Numbered from the stretch's first letter, positions 16,832 through 25,239 are shown. The stretch is DNA of 64,000 nt from PLanc-01 sp034678485 (GCA_034678485.1 JAXDBU010000061.1:37732-101731), one strand, 5' to 3'. The notes: generated by a model not told the origin, from the letters alone. Made by a program: numbers and translations.

Positions 16832-17362
16832 GGGACCGCAAGCATTTCCGTGGAGAACTTTAGCTTCGAGCTTCCGGGCACCGGGCAGATCAGAGGGTGG
16901 GATGGGACCTGCTCTGATCCCACGTAGACCGGTCTGGTCGCCGACATTCCCGGCTGGCGAAGCGATTACGCGGCGTTCAACTCCGGGGTCGAGACGGGCA
17001 ATGGAGCCACCGACGGCAGTTGGACGGCCTTCCTGAAGACCGGCGACCCGGCGGTCTGGCAACTGACGAGCCATACGATTGCCGCCGGCGAGGTCCTGGA
17101 ACTCGCGCTGGACGCCAGGAACATATCGAACGCCACGACGCTGCTGATGACTTTGTATTACGAGGACGCGGACGCACGGGTCCCGGCGGCCATCCAGACG
17201 GTCGAAATCACAGACACGATGGCCCAGTACACGCTGCGCCTAACCGCCGCGAGTGTGCCCGACTCCATCGGCAAACAAGTCAGCATCGAATTGACGAACG
17301 TCAGCGCCAATCGGCTGGCGCGGCTCGCCCTCGACAACATCCGCCTCGCTCCGGCCCAGTGA
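16832..17362 (+). pseudogene. Decayed secreted-protein domain with in-frame TAG
   Basis: One reading frame carries GTASISVENFSFELPGTGQI, a TAG stop at 16925-16927, and then 144 further codons: IPGWRSDYAAFNSGVETGNG, later VELALDARN-like and LTNVSANRLARLALDNIRLA to a stop at 17362. The pattern (NxSFE-LPG ... IPGW ... GVETG) is that of a beta-sandwich domain common in planctomycete surface proteins. It has no start codon or signal peptide and its 5' side abuts a truncated family E repeat. I read it as a truncated, stop-containing remnant; readthrough is possible but unsupported. Confidence 0.6.
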
Positions 17363-17525
17363 GCTTCCAGGAATCTCATAAACGCCCAGGCCGCAGCCAC
17401 TTGTCGCCATAGGCAAATCCCCTGTGGCGGGAGAGAAAGGACGCCGCCGGCTGCCCCATTCGCCTTCGCTCAGGGCGGGCTCTGAGCGTGTCGCAGGGGC
17501 ATATCGTGACTGCGGGCGACGCCGA

Positions 17526-18224
17526 TCAGAGGAGGCGCCGCCGCCGACACAGGGTCACGACTCCGCTGCCGAGCGAGACCAGCAGGATCGCGCCGGGGAC
17601 CGGCACCAGTGTCGGCGTCGCTGTGACGCTGGAGTTCCAGTAGGCGTTGTCGGCGCCTTCGATGATATCGCCGAAGCCGACCAGATCGAGCGAGCCGAAC
17701 GCGCCGCGGATCTCGATCGTCGCCGAGGTGTCCTCGTAGACGCGGAAGCTGCCCAGCTCCGGATGATCGATGAAGTACAGGAAGTCGGCCTCCAGCTCGG
17801 CGCTGGTGAGATTGTCGGCGGTCGTGTAGAGACCGATGGCCGCCGTGAAGAACGGATTGCCGTCCGAGCTGCTCTGGGCGGTGAAAGTCACCGTGGTCAG
17901 GCACCGGGCCGGGTCATCCAGGCTGTACCACCAGTCGCCGTTGTGGAAGTTCAGCGTGCCCAGGACGAAGGTCTCGCCCACCGCCGCGGAAACGCTGCGG
18001 CCGATGAAGTCCAGCGTCGTAGGGACCTGGTCGTCTGCCTGGGGTCGCAGGCTCAGCGAATCCGTGCCGATGCCGAGGATGTCGCTGTGCGTCATGACAT
18101 AATCGCTGGCATGGTAGACCGCGTCGAACGTGCCGGTGATGTCCCCCGATATAACCTGGCCAAACGAGAGACTCCCCGCCAGAAGCGTCAAGACCATCGA
18201 GACCACGACTGTTCTATTTCTCAT
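17526..18224 (-). CDS. Secreted choice-of-anchor-K-like protein with PEP-CTERM-type tail
   Basis: 232 residues. The signal peptide MRNRTVVVSMVLTLLAGSLS is followed by a beta-sandwich body (SGDITGTFDA, ILGIGTDSLSL, FVLGTLNFHNGDWWYSLDD) resembling the choice-of-anchor K domain. It ends with VPVPGAILLVSLGSGV and the basic tail CRRRRLL, a PEP-CTERM-like anchor. The start at 18224 has AGGAGGAGG upstream. Probably displayed on or released from the cell surface. It lies between repeat-rich spacer and the viral replication half. Confidence 0.8.
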   Translation of the reverse strand: MRNRTVVVSMVLTLLAGSLSFGQVISGDITGTFDAVYHASDYVMTHSDILGIGTDSLSLRPQADDQVPTTLDFIGRSVSAAVGETFVLGTLNFHNGDWWYSLDDPARCLTTVTFTAQSSSDGNPFFTAAIGLYTTADNLTSAELEADFLYFIDHPELGSFRVYEDTSATIEIRGAFGSLDLVGFGDIIEGADNAYWNSSVTATPTLVPVPGAILLVSLGSGVVTLCRRRRLL

Positions 18225-18406
18225 TACACGATCCTCCTCCTCTGCAATCAGTTCATGTGAATCCACCGTGACACGCCGTCACTCCCTATCGATTATCTAT
18301 TCTATGAAATGCCGGTCGCATAGTCCAGTGCAATTGATAATTGAAGCAGGAGGGACGCCCATCCGAAGGCGCGGCAAGCAAGCTGTCTCGGACCCGCCGA
18401 CAGGGG

Positions 18407-19201
18407 TCACAGGTCCTCGCAAGCCGGCAGTAAGTCATCTGCACACAACCACTTATGTCTATCCGCATCCCGGGCCCGATCCGCCGGGTCGTGCGGAATC
18501 CTGCCCGGCTCGGGGATCAGTTCGCCAATTCGCGTCGGCAGATTGTCGGGGCAATCAAACCTCTCGCGACACGACGGCGACTGTCCCTCAGACGCGTAGC
18601 GGACGGGTGTCCGGCCCTGCGACGAGTCATCGCGGCGCATCAGCAGGTGCAGGAGAAACCGATATCCCGGCGTGTCGGGGTTGGCCAGGATCTGTTCGTA
18701 GGCCCGTGCCCGCGCCGGCGCGCCGCGCAGACCGTCATCGACCGTGGGCGTCGTCACGCGCGTGATCCAGTGGCCGCCGTAGAGCGGCGCGAACTTCAGA
18801 CGCATGGACTCCGCACACTCCTGCACGTATTCCGTGTCGCTCTGCTTCGACGCCGGCGTGACATAGACCGGCTTTCGCGCGCCTGCCAGGTGCGGCTTGT
18901 CCGCCGGCGGGGTGAAGCACTCCACGAACACGTTCGTCGTCAGGTCGCCGGACGGCGCCTCAGGGCTCCGGACTCGTCGCGACAGACTCCACGCACGCTC
19001 CAGGAACTTGCCCAGCACGGGACGATGGTAGTTCGCCCCCTGCTCGGAAAAACACGCCTGGATCGCGGCGCGGGCCTGCTCGTGCTCGAACGGCGCCAGG
19101 CGGGACATCCAGACGCGAAGCTCCGCGTCCGTGGCCTCCCACTGAGGGTACAGGCCTTTCACTTCCTCGTCGATGAATCGCTGGACTTCCAGCCGGGTCA
19201 T
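18407..19201 (-). CDS. Phage-type replication accessory protein (helicase-loader-like), tentative
   Basis: 264 residues. The N-terminal half MTRLEVQRFIDEEVKGLYPQ ... WMSRLAPFEHEQARAAIQAC matches the small helical domain of phage replisome organiser/helicase-loader proteins, in which a YPxWxxTDxE-like stretch precedes such helices. The C-terminal half is basic, Cys/Asp-rich and unrecognised. It sits downstream, on the same strand, of a replication-initiator-like gene and the terminase, supporting a viral origin. A family E repeat occupies the gap between this gene and 19522. Confidence 0.5.
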   Translation of the reverse strand: MTRLEVQRFIDEEVKGLYPQWEATDAELRVWMSRLAPFEHEQARAAIQACFSEQGANYHRPVLGKFLERAWSLSRRVRSPEAPSGDLTTNVFVECFTPPADKPHLAGARKPVYVTPASKQSDTEYVQECAESMRLKFAPLYGGHWITRVTTPTVDDGLRGAPARARAYEQILANPDTPGYRFLLHLLMRRDDSSQGRTPVRYASEGQSPSCRERFDCPDNLPTRIGELIPEPGRIPHDPADRARDADRHKWLCADDLLPACEDL

Positions 19202-19278
19202 GGAATGATCTCCTGTAGTATGGCTTCGATTTCGTTCTCGTGGTCTCAGGATCGTGGCACAGCATGCAGCATGACTCT

Positions 19279-19386
19279 GTCATTCCTGCGCAGAGCCTGC
19301 CCTCGACCCGATCGGGGGCAGGAATCCAGGCGCCGTGGGACTGGACGCGACCTGATGACTGGATTCCCGCCTTCGCGGGAATGACA
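19279..19386. repeat. Family E interspersed repeat
   Basis: Near-identical to 16592-16699 (GTCATTCCTGCGCAGAGCCT start, GCGGGAATGAC end). It occupies the 320-base gap between the two replication-type genes; the remainder of the gap shows nothing further. Confidence 0.8.
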
Positions 19387-19521
19387 CGACGGGGGATCAG
19401 GCGAGATCCAAGGATGACAACCGCGAGGGCAGGCCTGGCACCGGAATGACAGCCCGTGGCACCCCCGCCCTCGGGGGTGTTCATTCCCCAGCCGGGGGCG
19501 GCTGGGCCACATGTTCGGCAC

Positions 19522-20244
19522 TCACGTCGTCGCCTCCTGCTCCAGGCGGGCCATGCGATCGCGGAGGCTCTCCGTGGGCTTGACGCCGCTCATCTGGAGC
19601 TCCAGGCGGTCGAAGTGCTTTCGCAGCGACGCGGCGCTCAGGATGTTCTTCGACCAGAACGGGTCCTTCACGCACCAGCGAATCACCGCGTCGATCCGCT
19701 CGGGCGTCCGACCGTCCACGCGGATCATCCGGCCCACGTCCTGCGCCCACCGCGCCAGTTCCGGCGTCCGGAAGTCCCCTTTCCTCTCCACGATCAAACT
19801 CAGGAGCAATTCAGAGAGTCTCCACTCGTCAGAGTGGGGAGAATACTTCTTTTCATTCTTTTGCTTCTTCTCTTTCTTGTTAGTGGTCGCGTGCTGGTCG
19901 TTCGTTGGTTGTGTGCTGGTTGTCTGTTGGTCGTTTGTCGCCTCGTTGATATCGTAAACTCTTGTGCTGCGCAGCGTTGCAACCGTGCCGTGGGTGGTCG
20001 GCTTGAACGTCGCGAAGCCCCACTGCCTGAGGCGTTTCATGGCGGTGCGGTATTGTCCGCGGGTCAGCCCGCACTTCGCGTAGTCCCCGAGGAGGGCCTC
20101 GCCGGACTTGAGGTTGTGCAGGTTGAACTCGTCCGTGCGCCGGGCCCGCAGGGCGATCACCGTCAGCAGAATGAAGGCATTCGAGTCGTTGAGCAGTTCC
20201 AGCGTTTCGGGACTGCGATGCAGCTTGATGAATCCGTGGTTCAT
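19522..20244 (-). CDS. Phage replication initiation-like protein (winged helix)
   Basis: 240 residues. The N-terminal FIKLHRSPETLELLNDSNAF ... LLTVIALRARR and GDYAKCGLTRGQYRTAMKRL look like the winged-helix domain of phage replisome organiser proteins. A Lys/Thr/Asn-rich linker (NKKEKKQKNEKK) joins it to a C-terminal domain (FRTPELARWAQDVGRMIRVD, DPFWSKNILSAASLRKHFDR) resembling DnaD/DnaT-like C-terminal parts. The order of DNA-binding domain, linker and DnaD-like domain fits a helicase-loading initiator. The linker DNA is AT-rich compared with the rest. Confidence 0.65.
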   Translation of the reverse strand: MNHGFIKLHRSPETLELLNDSNAFILLTVIALRARRTDEFNLHNLKSGEALLGDYAKCGLTRGQYRTAMKRLRQWGFATFKPTTHGTVATLRSTRVYDINEATNDQQTTSTQPTNDQHATTNKKEKKQKNEKKYSPHSDEWRLSELLLSLIVERKGDFRTPELARWAQDVGRMIRVDGRTPERIDAVIRWCVKDPFWSKNILSAASLRKHFDRLELQMSGVKPTESLRDRMARLEQEATT

Positions 20245-20269
20245 GAGGAATCTCCAGAAGAGAGGATCT

Positions 20270-20353
20270 CACCACAGAGGCACGGAGGCCACAGAGGCTG
20301 GAAACCAGGAATCCACCATTTCTTTTCTGTGTGCTCTGTGTCTCTGTGGTGCA
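20270..20353. repeat. Family A inverted repeat element, compact copy
   Basis: CACCACAGAGGCACGGAGGC at the left and, inverted, CTCTGTGTCTCTGTGGTG at the right: an 84-base MITE-like unit filling the spacer between the replication gene and the terminase. It ends four bases from the terminase stop. Confidence 0.8.
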
Positions 20354-20357
20354 TCGG

Positions 20358-21947
20358 TCAGTACCGTCGGGAGGCGGTCTTGGTGGTTCGCTTGACGTGG
20401 ATGAAGAAGTACCGCAGCGCGTCGATGGGATGGTCGTAGACGCCGTCCTTGAAGGGCAGCTCCCCTGCTGCGGCGCCGATGGTGTCGGGATAGTGGTAAC
20501 ACTGCATCGCCTCGATCAGGCGCGGACAGCGTGGCGAGATCAGCAGCGAGGTCGAGCCGTCGCCCGCGCGGACCGCCCTTCGGATCAGCTCGATGCCTTC
20601 GAGGATCGGACTGGCGCGGTGCTTCGTGACGATCCCGAGCGTTCGCAGTTCGCGGACGGCGCTGGTGCCGGTGATGTCGCTTTGTCCCGCGCCGGCAGGG
20701 TCGCAGTAGGTGGCAGTCACCTGCTCCTCGGGGCACGGCGTGCGGGCCTTCAGCTCCTTCGCGTGTACGTCGATGGTCGCCCGGCTGCGGACGTATTCGT
20801 CGATCACGCGGACGACGCCCTCGGCATCCACCTGGACCCACAGGCACACGAACGGATTGACGAACCCGAAGTCCAGCGCCCGATAGAGCGGCAGGTTCGG
20901 ATCGTAATCGACCGCTCGGACGTGGAGGGCGGGGTCGAACTCGGAGAAGACGACGTGCTCCATCGAGGGTCGCAGGCAGAGCATTTCGGACTCCCACGCA
21001 CTCCGGCTGCTGCGACGCATCTGCGTGATGCAGTCGTCGATCCGCAGGTAGCCCGCCGCGTTCTTCGCCCGACCGCGACAGTCGCACCACAAGGGGCACT
21101 GCGAGCACTCGCGACCGACGCACCGCTCGATGGTCTCCCACAGGCACCACTTGAAGACGCGAACGCCCGCGTTCATCGCTGCGGCCACCTCTCGCTGCAT
21201 GATCCCGTAGGGCTTGTGCATCGTGCTGATCAGCTCCATCGACCCGATGCACTGGTCGGTGCTGAGCGTCGTGAACTTGGCGGCGGCGAACACGTCCTCA
21301 TCGAACAGCTCGACCTCGTCGCAGCGGAGCTTCTGGACGTGCATGCCGCGAACGCTGGTGGCCGACTGCGTGAGGACCTCGACGGTCGAGCCGTTGTTGA
21401 AGCGACACCTGCCCTTGAGCATCGGTCCCTCGAGGGTCTGCTCGAATCCGCGGCGCAGAAAGCCGGCTAAGTACTGGTACATCCGCGAGGACTGCTCGCC
21501 GGAACCGCCCAGGATGCGGATCTGGCAGTTGGGCTTGAAGATCGCGTCGAGCAGGGTCGCGACCGCGGCCAGTTCGGTCTTGCCCCCGGCGCGATTGGCC
21601 CAGACGATAGAATCACCCGATGGATGAGGGACGAGGGATGATCGATGATTGGAGGCGGAAGGCGGACTGTTCAACGGCGTCTCGGCACAGGCCCGGCGGA
21701 GCGAATCATCCTTCATCCCTAATCCATCATCCATGGACAGGCTGTGCCAGAGGTAGTCGAGCGGACTGCTGTGGTCCAGGCAGATCCGCACGTCGGGGAC
21801 CTCGACGCCCAGGAAGGTCTTGACGTAGGTCTTCAGTTCCTCTCGCGTCGTCGGGCGGGTCCAACGAAGGGCCTCGCAGACATCCGTCGCCTTGGCGACA
21901 TCGGGATTCACGGCGTGCAGGGTATGGCGATCAATGGCATTCGTCAT
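20358..21947 (-). CDS. terL: Phage terminase large subunit
   Basis: 529-residue DNA-packaging motor. N-terminal ATPase: Walker A-like WANRAGGKTELAAV (residues ~116-129), Walker B-type LRCDEVELFDED. C-terminal RNase H-like nuclease: RALDFGFVNPFVCLWVQVD with the first acidic residue, then VIDEY and a late YDHPIDALRYFFIH. Several Cys residues (CVGRECSQCPLWCDC) form an inserted zinc-knuckle-like stretch. Start at 21947 is fixed by AAGGAGAG. Oddity: residues ~71-110, immediately before Walker A, are encoded by a family F inverted repeat (21617-21735) kept in frame. The small subunit is not identified; 25287-25709 is a possible candidate. Confidence 0.85.
   Translation of the reverse strand: MTNAIDRHTLHAVNPDVAKATDVCEALRWTRPTTREELKTYVKTFLGVEVPDVRICLDHSSPLDYLWHSLSMDDGLGMKDDSLRRACAETPLNSPPSASNHRSSLVPHPSGDSIVWANRAGGKTELAAVATLLDAIFKPNCQIRILGGSGEQSSRMYQYLAGFLRRGFEQTLEGPMLKGRCRFNNGSTVEVLTQSATSVRGMHVQKLRCDEVELFDEDVFAAAKFTTLSTDQCIGSMELISTMHKPYGIMQREVAAAMNAGVRVFKWCLWETIERCVGRECSQCPLWCDCRGRAKNAAGYLRIDDCITQMRRSSRSAWESEMLCLRPSMEHVVFSEFDPALHVRAVDYDPNLPLYRALDFGFVNPFVCLWVQVDAEGVVRVIDEYVRSRATIDVHAKELKARTPCPEEQVTATYCDPAGAGQSDITGTSAVRELRTLGIVTKHRASPILEGIELIRRAVRAGDGSTSLLISPRCPRLIEAMQCYHYPDTIGAAAGELPFKDGVYDHPIDALRYFFIHVKRTTKTASRRY
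21617..21735. repeat. Family F inverted repeat inserted in frame in terL
   Basis: Left arm GGATGAGGGACGAGGGATGA (continuing TCGATGATTGG) and, inverted, the right arm ending CATCCCTAATCCATCATCC; arms of about 30 bases with roughly 80% complementarity. It adds about 40 codons between YLWHSL and DSIVWANRAGG. Family F arms also occur at 36846-36902 and 42328-42406 in the structural half, with a single arm near 23600. Confidence 0.8.
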
Positions 21948-21968
21948 GGTATCTCTCCTTAATGCTAC

Positions 21969-21997
21969 TTGACGACTGGGTGCATGAACCTTATGTT
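21969..21997 (+). promoter_or_regulatory. Putative promoter of the LuxR-type regulator
   Basis: TTGACG (21969-21974), 17-base spacer, TATGTT (21992-21997), about 50 bases before the regulator start and in the 99-base gap to the divergent terminase, so regulation of both is possible. Confidence 0.4.
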
Positions 21998-22046
21998 GTG
22001 TCGCACGTTCAGGTTCTGAGAACAACGCGATTCGTGACGGGGCGCT

Positions 22047-22694
22047 ATGAAACGTGGGCCCAGGAAGCGCATCTACTGGTATGGGACGGGGACGCCGATT
22101 CGACCGATGCTGGAGCCCGTGCTCAGGTCGGACAACGTGCTGCTCAATCGTTTTTCGAAGGCGTCGGCTTGTCTTGAAAAGCTGTCGTCGAGACCCTGCG
22201 ATGTCCTGATCGTCGATTTGGATGGCCGCGAGGCGGAGGGTCTGCAACTGCTCGCCCAGGTCCGGCGAATGATCCCGTGGGTTTCGACCGTGGCTATCGT
22301 TCCCAACGGAGCCGTGCCGACGGCGGTGAGAGCGGTGAAAGCCGGAGTGTGCGAGTGTCTGGAAAAGCCGGTCGAAACGGACCTGTTGTGCGAGGCGGTC
22401 GAAGGGCTGTTCGCTCGGATGATGTCGCTGCCCCGCTCGCACCGCGCGCTCACGGAGATGGAAACTCAGATCGTGCAGTCCATTCTCGCGGGCAAGACCA
22501 GTCAGGACATCGCCGCACGCCTGGGCCGCTCGAAACGGACCATCGACGTCCACCGCAAGAACATCATGCGCAAACTGCAGGCGGATAGCTTCGTGGACTT
22601 CATCCGCCGGGCCCTGGCGATGGGCTTGACCGACGAGTCCGACTCTGCAGAGCCTCCGTCCGGCGTGGACAAGCCGCCCTCCCAAGGCGCGTGA
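22047..22694 (+). CDS. LuxR/FixJ-type transcriptional regulator with degenerate receiver
   Basis: 215 residues. The N-terminal domain has the CheY-like pattern of FixJ-type regulators, with LIVDLDG at the phosphoacceptor position and CLEKPVETD at the conserved lysine. The usual acidic pair near the start is missing (RIYWYGTGTP) and the conserved Thr/Ser region reads VAIVPNGAV. This predicts weak or no phosphorylation. The C-terminal GerE/LuxR HTH is intact (LTEMETQIVQSILAGKTSQD, then RSKRTIDVHRKNIMRKL). It is transcribed divergently from terL and convergently with the ParB-like gene, and no kinase lies nearby. Probably a local regulator of the viral locus; this is inference. Confidence 0.8.
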   Translation: MKRGPRKRIYWYGTGTPIRPMLEPVLRSDNVLLNRFSKASACLEKLSSRPCDVLIVDLDGREAEGLQLLAQVRRMIPWVSTVAIVPNGAVPTAVRAVKAGVCECLEKPVETDLLCEAVEGLFARMMSLPRSHRALTEMETQIVQSILAGKTSQDIAARLGRSKRTIDVHRKNIMRKLQADSFVDFIRRALAMGLTDESDSAEPPSGVDKPPSQGA

Positions 22695-22721
22695 GAGCGA
22701 CATCGAGTCAAACAGGCAATG

Positions 22722-22798
22722 CGCTTGTCGTGTGCCCGCAAGGGCGTATCTTCCTTCTGAAGAATGGAAGATAACGCCTGACGGCGTCACGACGAACA
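22722..22798. repeat. Family B REP-like inverted repeat (complete copy)
   Basis: Left arm GTCGTGTGCCCGCAAGGGCG (hairpin GCCC-GCAA-GGGC). Inner hairpin ATCTTCC ... GGAAGAT. Right arm, read on the minus strand, GTCGTGACGCCGTCAGGCGT. The spacer 22695-22893 between the convergent genes shows nothing else. Confidence 0.7.
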
Positions 22799-22893
22799 GG
22801 CCCATCCGCGACGGCGCCTGCTTCCATCCGCACGGACGGGACACAATGAAAAAGCTCGTTATGGACTTCTCAAAGAACCACCGCGACGATTCC

Positions 22894-23544
22894 CTACGGT
22901 CGCAGCGGAGACTCTGTGTCGGGAGCGTCCGCAGGCGCCGGGAGCCCGACGGCCAGACGGGTCAGCGCGGCCGCCCGCGTGGCGGCGCGGGTCGGACCTT
23001 CACAGCAGGCAGCGATCGTCGAGAGCGCCTCCTCGATCTTGCGACGCTGCTGCTCGTCCACGAAAAAGACCAGAGGCACCGCGAAGGCGTGTGCCTTGCG
23101 ACGCATCGCGAGGGAGGCAGGCCGGGCAGCGGTCAAACGTTCGATCTGCCCGAGCGTCTGTGGCAGCAGGCGGGCCAGCTTGCGGAGCGGAATCCGCGCG
23201 CAGAGCCGTCGGAGAACGGCCAGCTTCGATTCGAGGACATCGCGCCCGCCCAGACGGTTGAGCGTCGCGAGCAGCAGATCCGTCTGTTCGTCATCGACCT
23301 GCCAGACGAGAACCTCCGCGGTCGTGCGTCCCAGCTTGCGGAGCGCTTCGCAACGTTGATGTCCATTGATGATCTGGAAATCCCCCGGCCGGTCGGGACA
23401 GGGACGGACCACGAGCGGCTCGTACCGCCCGCTTCGCTCGATGTTGCGAACCAGCTTTTCGAAGTTCGCCCGGCTCATGCGGTTGGCGTTGTCCGGGTGC
23501 GGCACGAGCCGGTCCAGCAGGACGCGTTTGATCGCAGTACTCAT
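22894..23544 (-). CDS. ParB/Srx-fold nuclease-like protein
   Basis: 216 residues. The N-terminal ParB domain has LVPHPDNANRMSRANFEKLV, then RYEPLVVRP, then the box II-like QIINGHQRCEALRKLG. The helical C-terminal half (LLPQTLGQIERLTAA ... EEALSTIAACCEG) should bind DNA or partners. No ParA is nearby, so plasmid-type partition is unlikely. ParB-fold proteins in phage-like loci often act as adaptors or modifiers. Start at 23544 has GGAGG ten bases upstream. It follows the GNAT gene by 61 bases in the same operon. Confidence 0.75.
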   Translation of the reverse strand: MSTAIKRVLLDRLVPHPDNANRMSRANFEKLVRNIERSGRYEPLVVRPCPDRPGDFQIINGHQRCEALRKLGRTTAEVLVWQVDDEQTDLLLATLNRLGGRDVLESKLAVLRRLCARIPLRKLARLLPQTLGQIERLTAARPASLAMRRKAHAFAVPLVFFVDEQQRRKIEEALSTIAACCEGPTRAATRAAALTRLAVGLPAPADAPDTESPLRP

Positions 23545-23605
23545 GATGACCTGGCCTCCAACAGAGGGTTTGGGACTCTCGCTTTCTGTGTCGATCAATC
23601 ATCGA

Positions 23606-24343
23606 TCAGCCCTCATCCGTCATCAAGGGATTGAACCAGACGTAGTAAGCAGGTCGGTGCGTCAGTCGGGCGAGGAGATAACGGGTCCGCTCGATGCCGG
23701 GGAGAAGGGTCCGGCGGGTCCCGTGGCTCTTGAGGAAGTCGGCGATATGGCGCTCGACGAACTCCGTCTCCACGCCGTCGAGGGCATCGAGCTTCGCCTG
23801 CACCGCCTGGGGTCGGACAAGCTCCGAGTCGCGGACCTGCACCACGTTGAGCGCCTCGATCAGCTTGACGTGCTCGACGGGCACTCGCGGCTCGAACGCC
23901 TTCATCCCCGCCCGTTCGAGGAACGGATTGACCCGCGGCATGACGCCCAGCGCCTCGACGATCGGGACATTCAGCAGAGGCATCGTCTGGCGGACGAGCC
24001 GAGTGGCCAGTCCGATGCCGCGAAGTCGCGGCTCGACAATCACCCTTGCGATGCAACGAACGTCGCGGTTGAGCAGCTCCAGTTCCGTGTGCCGGTCGAG
24101 ACCTGCGAATCGGCCGCCCGTCGCGACGGTCCGCAGCGCCACGCGGGGATTGGGCATGGTGTAGACGATGACGCCTGCGGGTCTGCCCCCGAGCGCACCA
24201 CGAGCCTCGCGGGACCGCAACGCATACACCGCTTTGACCGCGACGGGTCGTTCCCCACGATAATGATAGGCCGCCAGTTGCTCGTAGTCGCCCAAGTCGC
24301 CCGGGACGAGATCAAGCTCTCGCTCGATGGAACACGTGTGCAT
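23606..24343 (-). CDS. GNAT-type acetyltransferase domain protein paired with ABC ATPase (COG2401-like half)
   Basis: 245 residues. The acetyl-CoA-binding region is ARVIVEPRLRGIGLATRLVR (RxxGxG/A type), flanked by PIVEALGVMPRVNPFLERAG. Together with the ABC ATPase encoded just upstream it reproduces, as two genes, the architecture of COG2401 (ABC-type ATPase fused to a predicted acetyltransferase). The biochemical role is unknown. The start at 24343 has GGAGG five bases upstream. A family F arm overlaps its 3' end (LMTDEG), and a family G element separates it from the ATPase gene. Confidence 0.7.
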   Translation of the reverse strand: MHTCSIERELDLVPGDLGDYEQLAAYHYRGERPVAVKAVYALRSREARGALGGRPAGVIVYTMPNPRVALRTVATGGRFAGLDRHTELELLNRDVRCIARVIVEPRLRGIGLATRLVRQTMPLLNVPIVEALGVMPRVNPFLERAGMKAFEPRVPVEHVKLIEALNVVQVRDSELVRPQAVQAKLDALDGVETEFVERHIADFLKSHGTRRTLLPGIERTRYLLARLTHRPAYYVWFNPLMTDEG

Positions 24344-24357
24344 GGGAACCTCCACTC

Positions 24358-24525
24358 TTCAAGAAGCACGAAATCCGAAGCTCGAAATCCGAAACAAATC
24401 CAAAGGACCCAAACTCAAATGACAGAAACGCTGTCGCCCTTCGGACGATCCGTTTGGGATTTTGCATTTCGAGCCTTCGTGCTTGTTTCGGATTTCGAAA
24501 TTCGAATTTCGGATTTGGATTCACG
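24358..24525. repeat. Family G inverted repeat (CGAAATCCGAAACAAATCC type)
   Basis: AT-richer element whose left part GCACGAAATCCGAAGCTCGA is inverted as TTTCGAGCCTTCGTGC, with further CGAAATTCGAATTTCGGATT at the right end. It fills the 182-base gap between the ATPase stop and the GNAT ribosome site. Confidence 0.75.
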
Positions 24526-25197
24526 TTAGTCTCTCCGTTCTTTGTAGACCACGCGAGATTCGCCCCAGAAGTCCTTGTCGATCAGCACGTCCGGGGCCAG
24601 GTCCATCAGGATGTCGTCCCGACTGGAGGCCAGGATCAGTGTGGTCGGCGCTCGTCGGGGATCGTGCGACCCGGCGCGTTTGACGAACCGGTGGACGTTG
24701 AACGCCACGGTCGCGGCGGTGATGCGGTCCAACTCGGTGCAGAACTCGTCGGCGAACACGAACGGCCTGCCCGAGAGGAGGGCCTGCGCCAGGCGGAAGC
24801 GGTACTTCTGCCCGTCGCTCAGTCTGGCAGGTCGGTTCAGAATGGTGAAGGCATCGCCCAACCCGACCATGCTGAGGGTCCGCAGACTCGCGATGATGTC
24901 CTCGTCGAAGCAGTCGATGACGGTCTTGTCGTCGGGGAGCTCGACGCCGGCCAGCGTGATCGCGTCCGAGGCGGGAACGCATCGCTGGAGCTCACGCAAC
25001 AGGACGCTCTTGCCCGCCCCGGAAGGACCCATGATGTACACGATGTCCCCCGGGGCGATGTCCACCGCGCAGCGGTGGTGTGGTGCCTGGTCGGTGAGCC
25101 GGTCGATGGTGAGCCCGAACATCCGGCACACTTGGACCGCCCGTTCACTCAGGGGTCCCTGCCAGGCGAATTGCTTCGACACGGTATACGTCGTCAT
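24526..25197 (-). CDS. ABC-type ATPase (COG2401-like, no transporter partner)
   Basis: 223 residues, a single nucleotide-binding domain: Walker A IMGPSGAGKSVLL, a signature-like RLSDGQKYRFRLAQALL, Walker B with catalytic glutamate PFVFADEF, and a late ILASSRDD where the H-loop histidine is replaced by serine. No membrane domain gene is present, so it is probably not a transporter. Its pairing with the GNAT protein fits the COG2401 arrangement. Start at 25197 (TTYTVSKQF). It lies between a family G repeat and a family C hairpin in the minus-strand viral operon. Confidence 0.8.
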   Translation of the reverse strand: MTTYTVSKQFAWQGPLSERAVQVCRMFGLTIDRLTDQAPHHRCAVDIAPGDIVYIMGPSGAGKSVLLRELQRCVPASDAITLAGVELPDDKTVIDCFDEDIIASLRTLSMVGLGDAFTILNRPARLSDGQKYRFRLAQALLSGRPFVFADEFCTELDRITAATVAFNVHRFVKRAGSHDPRRAPTTLILASSRDDILMDLAPDVLIDKDFWGESRVVYKERRD

Positions 25198-25218
25198 GCC
25201 AAGTCCTTTCGGTTCTGC

Positions 25219-25239
25219 GGTGGGCACAGCCCACCCTAC
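25219..25239. repeat. Family C hairpin repeat
   Basis: GGTGGGCACAGCCCACCCTAC. A worn family A-like stretch (CGCGTCCTCCGTGACGCC) follows at about 25259-25276. Both lie in the gap between the HTH gene and the ATPase gene. Confidence 0.65.

Noticed and set aside
16925..16927. In-frame TAG as a recoded amino acid (pyrrolysine or readthrough)
   Set aside because: No pyl genes or recoding element seen; the frame also lacks a start and is cut at a repeat, so decay is simpler.
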